Part shown: piece by piece, positions 58,230 to 64,000 of the stretch
Position numbering within the stretch: position 1 is the stretch's first letter
Layout: each line of letters opens with the position of its first letter
Assembly (NCBI RefSeq): GCF_014898055.3
Contig: NW_023605194.1
Span: 101,067,258-101,131,257 of the forward strand
Source of the DNA: Talpa occidentalis
Taxonomy: Eukaryota > Chordata > Mammalia > Eulipotyphla > Talpidae
Reading direction: 5' to 3'
Length of the DNA: 64,000 bases
Notes under the pieces: model-generated
What the model was told of the DNA's origin: nothing
Seen by the model: the letters and a program-made list of their open reading frames with translations, nothing else
Database searches by the model: none
Position numbers and translations under genes: made by a program

Positions 58230-61200
58230 AGAAAACTGGAATTCCAAAGGTCAAACTTAGAAAAAAATCTTGACTCGGTTTTCACACTGTCCCTGTAGAG
58301 ATCAGAGGAAGACTCATGGGGAAACTGAGGGTCATCCTATAATTTGACAATAAAAATTTCTTGATCACTTTTTGTCACAAGAGTCATCATTCTGTAATAG
58401 AAATATTCAGTACTGGTGAATGTGTCAATCATTATCAGAGACATGCTTCTCTTTTCTCTTAGTTTAAATCTGAATCCATTGAGAGGAAAAGAGCTGGTTT
58501 AAGAGGGGAGACTAGCTTTACTCTCTTCTGGTCCCCTCAAGGGTTTAAGTAAGGAATAAAATTTGCTTAAGTCCTCCCCTTGCCAGTGGTATTGGTCTAA
58601 TCTCCTAGTGCTTTCTGTAGGACCTACTCTTGTCCAATTCTTCCTCCCTAGTTTATCCAGAAACTTTGAAATCACTCCCTCCTCCTCCCTTTCTCTCCCT
58701 GCTCCTCTGCATCTCTAGGCACCTATCAACTGCAATTTTCTTAAAGCAAATAAATCTTTCCTCTCGTCATTAACTTGTGACTTCTTTGCCCTCTTCTACC
58801 AAATGAAGCTTCCCTAAAGTTATTCTATTCACTCTTCTCCTCTGACAGTCTCTTGTTATAAGTTCAAGCTAACTCCCTCTTCCAAGATAGACTCTGGGTT
58901 GTGGGAAATCAATAATCTTTGCCCCCCGAAATTCTGGGAATAAGTACAGTTCATTTTCAAGAGTAGCTAATAAGCCACAGTTTAATCCTTGTCAGTTTAG
59001 CTCAACAACAGACTTCATTCAAAATATATGAAGCTCCTTCAGATGTCTCTTTGAAACATTCATCATCCAACTTGAATCAAAGGGAAGCAGGATCTATTCC
59101 ACCAATGTGATAGGGTTCAATTCAGCACAATTATCCCCCCAAAATATATATAGAGAGACACACATACACATACATGCCTATACATATAACATTTTTTCTC
59201 ATGTCCACACTTGATCCTTTTAATAGTCTAGTAACTAAGGATCACAAATTGACCTTAGTCATTTCTTTTTCAAGCCCTTCTTAAATAATCTAGCAAATTT
59301 TCATTTAGAATTTGTGCCTCCATTTATTTGAGCCTCAATTATTTAGCTTTCATTTTACTTGGTTGCTTTGATGTGCAGGTCTTGGGAATCAGAAAATATT
59401 GATTGAAAGCACATAATTTTCATTGAAAATAAGGAAATTATTTTGTACTTAAGTATCCTTATGTGTTTAATGCACTACAAATGTCCCACACTTATGTACA
59501 CTACATTTTCTAACTATATACTTTGTATTTTACTCATCACAAAGAAAATTTCTCTCCCATACTAATTTCCCTACTCCATACTCTGTTGCAATTCTGAGTT
59601 TCTTGTATTTGAAGATATTATTGCAAAGGAATTTTTTATAAAAAAAGAGTATATTCAAACATAAAACACTAAATGAACATGTGTGTCCTATCTTATAGTG
59701 TCAAACACATTGTGCATCATAATTCACTTTGAGAAATTTTCAAGATGCAAAGGTTTTTAAAAGCCAGAGAGCAAAATCACAGCAAATACTTCAGCTTATT
59801 CATCAATCAACTTTAAACAAATTTCAACTCTCAAATTTCAAAATCATGAACTTTTGTATTTTGTTTTCATTTATTTTAATTTATCCAAAGAGAAGTGACA
59901 TGATTTAAGAAGGCTCTCATATTTTGCTTCAATCAGAAATGAAATTTTAGATGCAAATACTTCAAGCAAAAGTACAAATTGAAGGTAATAAAGACCTAAT
60001 CTATTATATGTAAGACATCAAAATACAGGTATAGAGGCACCAAATACTTTCAAGAAACAATTAGTAACAGTTCATTATTTAGTAATGGAATAGTTTATAA
60101 TTAGTGAGGGACTGTGAAGGAGAAGGGTTTCAAAGTTAACTTTAAGAATTTCTACCAAGGTGAATGATGCAATCATCAGTCTCATTAGTAGGAATAGGAG
60201 TAATACAAACCTGGATCTTTATATGAGCAAGAATAAATCTAAGTTTAAAAAAAACAATAATTAGTTTAGAGGGATTTGTTATTATTTTTAAATGTATTTT
60301 TTCCTTGAGATATCATTGCTATTCAATATCAAACATGATAGGTTCATATCTTTTCAGATGAATGTTACCATGCTACACCCACTCCCAAAGTACCCTTGGA
60401 ATTTGAAATAGTGATTCAACATCTTACTGGAGATGTATGAAGAAATAGATGAATGGGATCAGGGCCTCTTAGCAAATCAAAGCCAAAGAATTAAATGAAT
60501 ATCTTCACCCTAAAGGCAAGTTGCAACCATGGATCAGAAAAAAAAAAATGGGTACAGTGAAGAGACACACAAATACATCATTGCAGAAAAGATTGGAGAA
60601 CTTGTTAGTGCACAGAAGAGGAAGCAAAGTCTAACTAACACAATGAGTACCACAGGGGAGCATATCAGACACAGAAAAAGAAACCAACATTATCAGTACC
60701 TGTCACATACTGTACTACATCCTCTTTCTACTTACGCTGCTATTTACCTGACAGCCCCTAAGAGCTCTTTGGGAGCCACTGTGATTTCTCAGATAAATAT
60801 GTATTTCATTTGAGTGCTTATCTTGAGAACTCATTTTAATTACCCAGTAGACATTAACAATGTCTTCCCAGCTGTTACTTTCTATTACGTCCTGTAAATG
60901 AGCCTTTTGGCTCTTTTTAAAAATGCATCTTTGACCTAAAGATGATGAGGGTGTTCAGGCAGTTGTGACAATAGGCAGTATAAATTCTCAGTTGGAAAAT
61001 TAAATAAGCAGCATTCGTAAAAATCACCTTCATCTATGGCTTCCACACATGGACATGCATCATGTTTAAGATTTTCATGGAGAACATCCTTAAAGGATTT
61101 GAAACATGTAGGCTTAATGCAACCCCTCTGGACACTACTTTGAATCTATATAAGCAAATGTTCATTACTTACCATTTAATCCTTCAAGTTGCTAAAAGGA

Positions 61201-62050
61201 ACCAATGAAAAAGGATTTAAACATGAACTACTTTTCTGCTTAATGCTTCACCTCATAAAGTTATGCCCCTTTGGTTAGAGTTTAGCTCATCCTTATTGAA
61301 AAAACAAATTGTATTTCTCTATGATTTCAAATATCTATCTATTCATTTGCCTATCAAATTTGAAAAGCTTTCTATCGATATATGAATAAATGCAAGTCTA
61401 TAACAAATTTCATGGGAATATAGTCACATGTGTAAATAAAATGATGAGTTCTTTTTAATTCAGTTGCTTTTACAAATCCTTCTTTTCTAAGACATCTGAA
61501 AAAAATGGAATTGGTTAGTTCCTTTCTTCAGAACAATTTTGTCTTGAGAAACCTCACAAAGAATTTTAAGAAAACTCTGATTATTCCCTGCTAGACTTCT
61601 TTTCCCTTCCAAGATTGTATTTCTAAAACACAGAAGTCTATCTGAGAACACTTTTTTTTTTTCATTTTGTAGCAAATAGAAATTTATCTTGCAACTCCCT
61701 ACAGAAACCTGAGAGAAAATCAATGATCACTTCGACAAGAACAATGCCACTTTCATTTGAACGGGTCACCTAGCTCCTGGTAACCTGTTCTCCCAGGACA
61801 GTTTATTTAGAATATCAGACCAATCACCCCTGAGCTTGCTCGATACTCTGGTTACCAATCACACACAGTATGTGAAAACCTTAAACTTCACAAGCACCAG
61901 GAAGCTATTTCTTAGTGCGCATATTTCATGAGTAAGAAACATTATGTTTGTCCGGTACAAAGAGTAGCAGTTGCTGTGACCAGTCCGCATTTACATTTCT
62001 CTGTTAAGTCTGAAGTAGTAAATGCGGTGAGGTACATTATCCTTTTTAGG
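58230..62050. other. no supported gene; unclassified
   Basis: Nearly 4 kb without a recognised repeat. The 94-codon plus-strand frame at 60529-60813 starts with an A-rich stretch and shows no domain. A pyrimidine-rich part (58490-58880) and a short mixed ATAGAGACACACAT simple repeat (59145-59190) are the only structured pieces. Confidence 0.45.
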
Positions 62051-62059
62051 GAGATAAGT

Positions 62060-62320
62060 CACTATAGGATATTGGCTGAGAACATGGTCTTTTAAGCCCA
62101 AGCAATGGGGTTTTGAATACTGATTCTCCCACTTACTGACTTTGTTGTACCTTTGTATTCTTGGTGTGTGACTTAAATATCCAAACTTCAATTTCAGCAT
62201 TTGAAAAATGCAGATAATAATACCAAAAAGGATGGTTCTGTTCATTGAGTAGATGACACATTTAATACCCTAGTATAGGATCTGACACAGGTATTTCCTT
62301 AGGAACAATGAATATTTTTA
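62060..62320 (+). repeat. MIR
   Basis: TTTTGAATACTGATTCTCCC, ACTTACTGACTTTGTTGTACC, AACTTCAATTTCAGCATTTG, AAAAATGCAGATAATAATACC, then CATTGAGTAGATGACAC and CTAGTATAGGATCTGACACA follow MIR order well from the core to the 3' end. The frame at 61991-62245 (minus) is a shadow of it. Confidence 0.85.
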
Positions 62321-62879
62321 TTGCTGTTGTTATAGTTATCCACTTTCATTTAGAGGAAGAACCTATATTTTCATATTCAAAAATATTTAAAGGTAGTGTT
62401 AACACCTGAATGCATAATGGCCATGATTCTACAATTATCTTTAAATTTTGCAGCATTTTTGAAATGAATGGATTGATGATCTCAATCGATAGCTCTAAAC
62501 TATCTCTGAAGTTTCTATTGACTAAAAGGAGAAAAAAGAGGCAATATTTGAGATCTGGGATGAAAGCTTAGGGTATCAGAAGTGGGTAGAGCAGAGGTCA
62601 GGATTACCTTCTTCAGGTGTATTGATGTCTGTGATTGTTCATTACAGCACCAAAGCTGGCTCCTTAAGGACCCACATCATGTACTTAATCCTCAGCAGAA
62701 ACTCCATTTCTGACAGTGGGAAAAAGTATGCATGGATTGAGTCCTCTCCCCATGAAATTCTTTTTCTTCCCCTCTCAAAGTTATTTCCAGCTATAATACA
62801 AAACTTGTGAATTGGCTGCCTCTCAGTAAATCTATGTCATTATAGCAATAGGTAATAGGCAGGTAGTTACAAGAGAGGA

Positions 62880-63110
62880 AGAGGAATTACCACATGCTAG
62901 TACTCCTCTAAGTGCTTTTCCTGTAATGACTCACATAATCCTCATGACAACCCTATTAGATAGATACTATTGTTACCCTTGTTTTATAGAGGAGGGAACA
63001 CAGCACAGGGAATTTAAGTAACCTCCCCAAGATAATGGCTCATAAATGACAAACTCAGGCAGCATGGCTCCAAGGCACTTAAACAGGACACTATCCTGCC
63101 TCAGTGAGAA
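62880..63110 (+). repeat. MIR, well preserved
   Basis: The clearest MIR in the window: CTAAGTGCTTTTCCTGTAATG, ACTCACATAATCCTCATGAC, AACCCTATTAGATAGATACT, TTGTTTTATAGAGGAGGG, AACACAGCACAGGGAATTTA, AGTAACCTCCCCAAGATAAT, then GGCTCCAAGGCACTTA. All blocks are in the family order. Confidence 0.94.
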
Positions 63111-63159
63111 AGACAGAACCAACAATGAATTTAGTATAACACTGAATTTTGAAATTTTA

Positions 63160-63260
63160 CCTTATAATGATAACAAATCCATTTAATAGATGAGATAATT
63201 GAAAACAGAGAAAGTCAATGTACTGTCAAAGATCTCAGAGCTCTTTGGACATGAAACTTG
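63160..63260 (+). repeat. possible MIR fragment
   Basis: AATCCATTTAATAGATGAGAT, AATTGAAAACAGAGAAAGTC and CAAAGATCTCAGAGCTC resemble the middle of a MIR. Weak, and close enough to the previous MIR to be confused with it. Confidence 0.45.
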
Positions 63261-63264
63261 AATA

Positions 63265-64000
63265 ACTCAAACCTTCTTTCAATGAATGTTCTATTTGTTC
63301 CTCCTGGACCAAGAGTCACACAGGAAATGGCTGGTAGTCCGCAAACTGTTTTGAAAACTACTTTTTACCTGGAATGAATAGATTTGTTTACTTTTTTTAA
63401 TTAATAGGATGTTGGAAGGCTACCATTAAAACCTTACCAAAAGACACACCTTTAAAAATGGTTGTTTAAGATGTTATGGTAGTTTAAGTAATATTTCAAC
63501 AAATTCATTAAATTTGAATAAAGAATATCAAGATGCAAACCAGTTAGAAATGAATATACATTTTGAAGCAACAATTTACAAGGACAACTCACCAAGAAAA
63601 AAAAAAGTTGTCTCATTTTCTTTAGTCTTACTCAAATACAATTATTGTAACTTTAAAATACACTATGAGAGAGAAGAATATTTTCAGGCATGTGTGAGGT
63701 TTAGGACAAGCTGGTAAAATAATCTGAACCATAGATCACCACTGGTTAATTAAAGTTCTGTTTCATGGATTCAAAATTGATAAAGCAATGCTACCACAAC
63801 ATATTATTAGATAAAAGAAAAAGGAAAGAAAATAAACTATCAATGTGTTAAATATTATGTAGGGATTATTAAGAAACATAAATTTAGTTTCTCTGATAGG
63901 ACTAAAATAAGAGGCAAGATAAATATAGGAAAATTGGTTCTTCCCTGTTTACAGCAAAGCATCAATTGTTGCATAATTCAAGTAAGTATAATGCTTAACA
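63265..64000. other. no recognised feature
   Basis: AT-rich to the window end. One 67-codon frame (63514-63717, plus) has no recognisable domain. Confidence 0.5.

Overview
This window reads as non-coding DNA from a placental mammal. It is AT-rich with few CpG, carries no protein-coding gene I can support, and is packed with mammalian retroposons: LINE-1 (L1), L2, MIR, MaLR/ERVL-type LTRs and a young tRNA-like SINE present in 15 copies. The L1 3' ends have the form seen in laurasiatherian genomes. The SINE (5' end GGGCCTCCCTGGTGG, RNA polymerase III A and B boxes, AATAAA-rich tail) is not the primate Alu, rodent B1/B2, carnivore, pig, cetacean or horse SINE as I know them. A bat, possibly of the horseshoe-bat group, is my tentative guess; the family name needs a library search.

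Layout. 0-2.5 kb: L1 pieces broken by three SINEs. 2.5-7.5 kb: old L1 pieces and a possible MIR. 7.5-8.4 kb: a clean L1 3' end. 9.8-12.5 kb: an L1 tail, a young SINE and a cluster of DNA-transposon relics split by L1. 14.4-15.8 kb: an L1 3' end and a SINE with perfect target duplications. 18-20.3 kb: an L1 endonuclease-region relic and two SINEs, one nested in L1. 20.3-23.3 kb: no recognised repeat. 23.3-26.9 kb: L1 ORF2 relics on the minus strand with three SINEs and an (AT)19 tract. 27-33 kb: mostly unclassified sequence. 33.4-36.4 kb: a tiny L1 insertion, a MIR, an ERVL-type LTR and an L1 3' end. 38.2-39.6 kb: L1, MLT1-like LTR, MIR. 39.8 kb: a G-tract array. 40.4-41.9 kb: a long L2 split by a SINE. 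42.1-45.7 kb: L1 plus three SINEs. 47.8-50.5 kb: a SINE, a CpG-rich L1 5' UTR without its body, then a MaLR LTR interrupted by a second LTR. 50.5-64 kb: sparse old repeats, a possible LTR at 54.2 kb and clear MIRs near 62-63 kb.

Nothing here forms an operon, defence system or other multi-gene unit. The readable content is a layered insertion history: L2 and MIR oldest, then MaLR/ERVL and old L1, then younger L1, then the SINE, which interrupts L1 and L2 copies and still shows target-site duplications. All open reading frames are short (169 codons at most) and are either translations of these repeats or unrecognised; I found no supportable exon, tRNA, rRNA, CRISPR array or host promoter.
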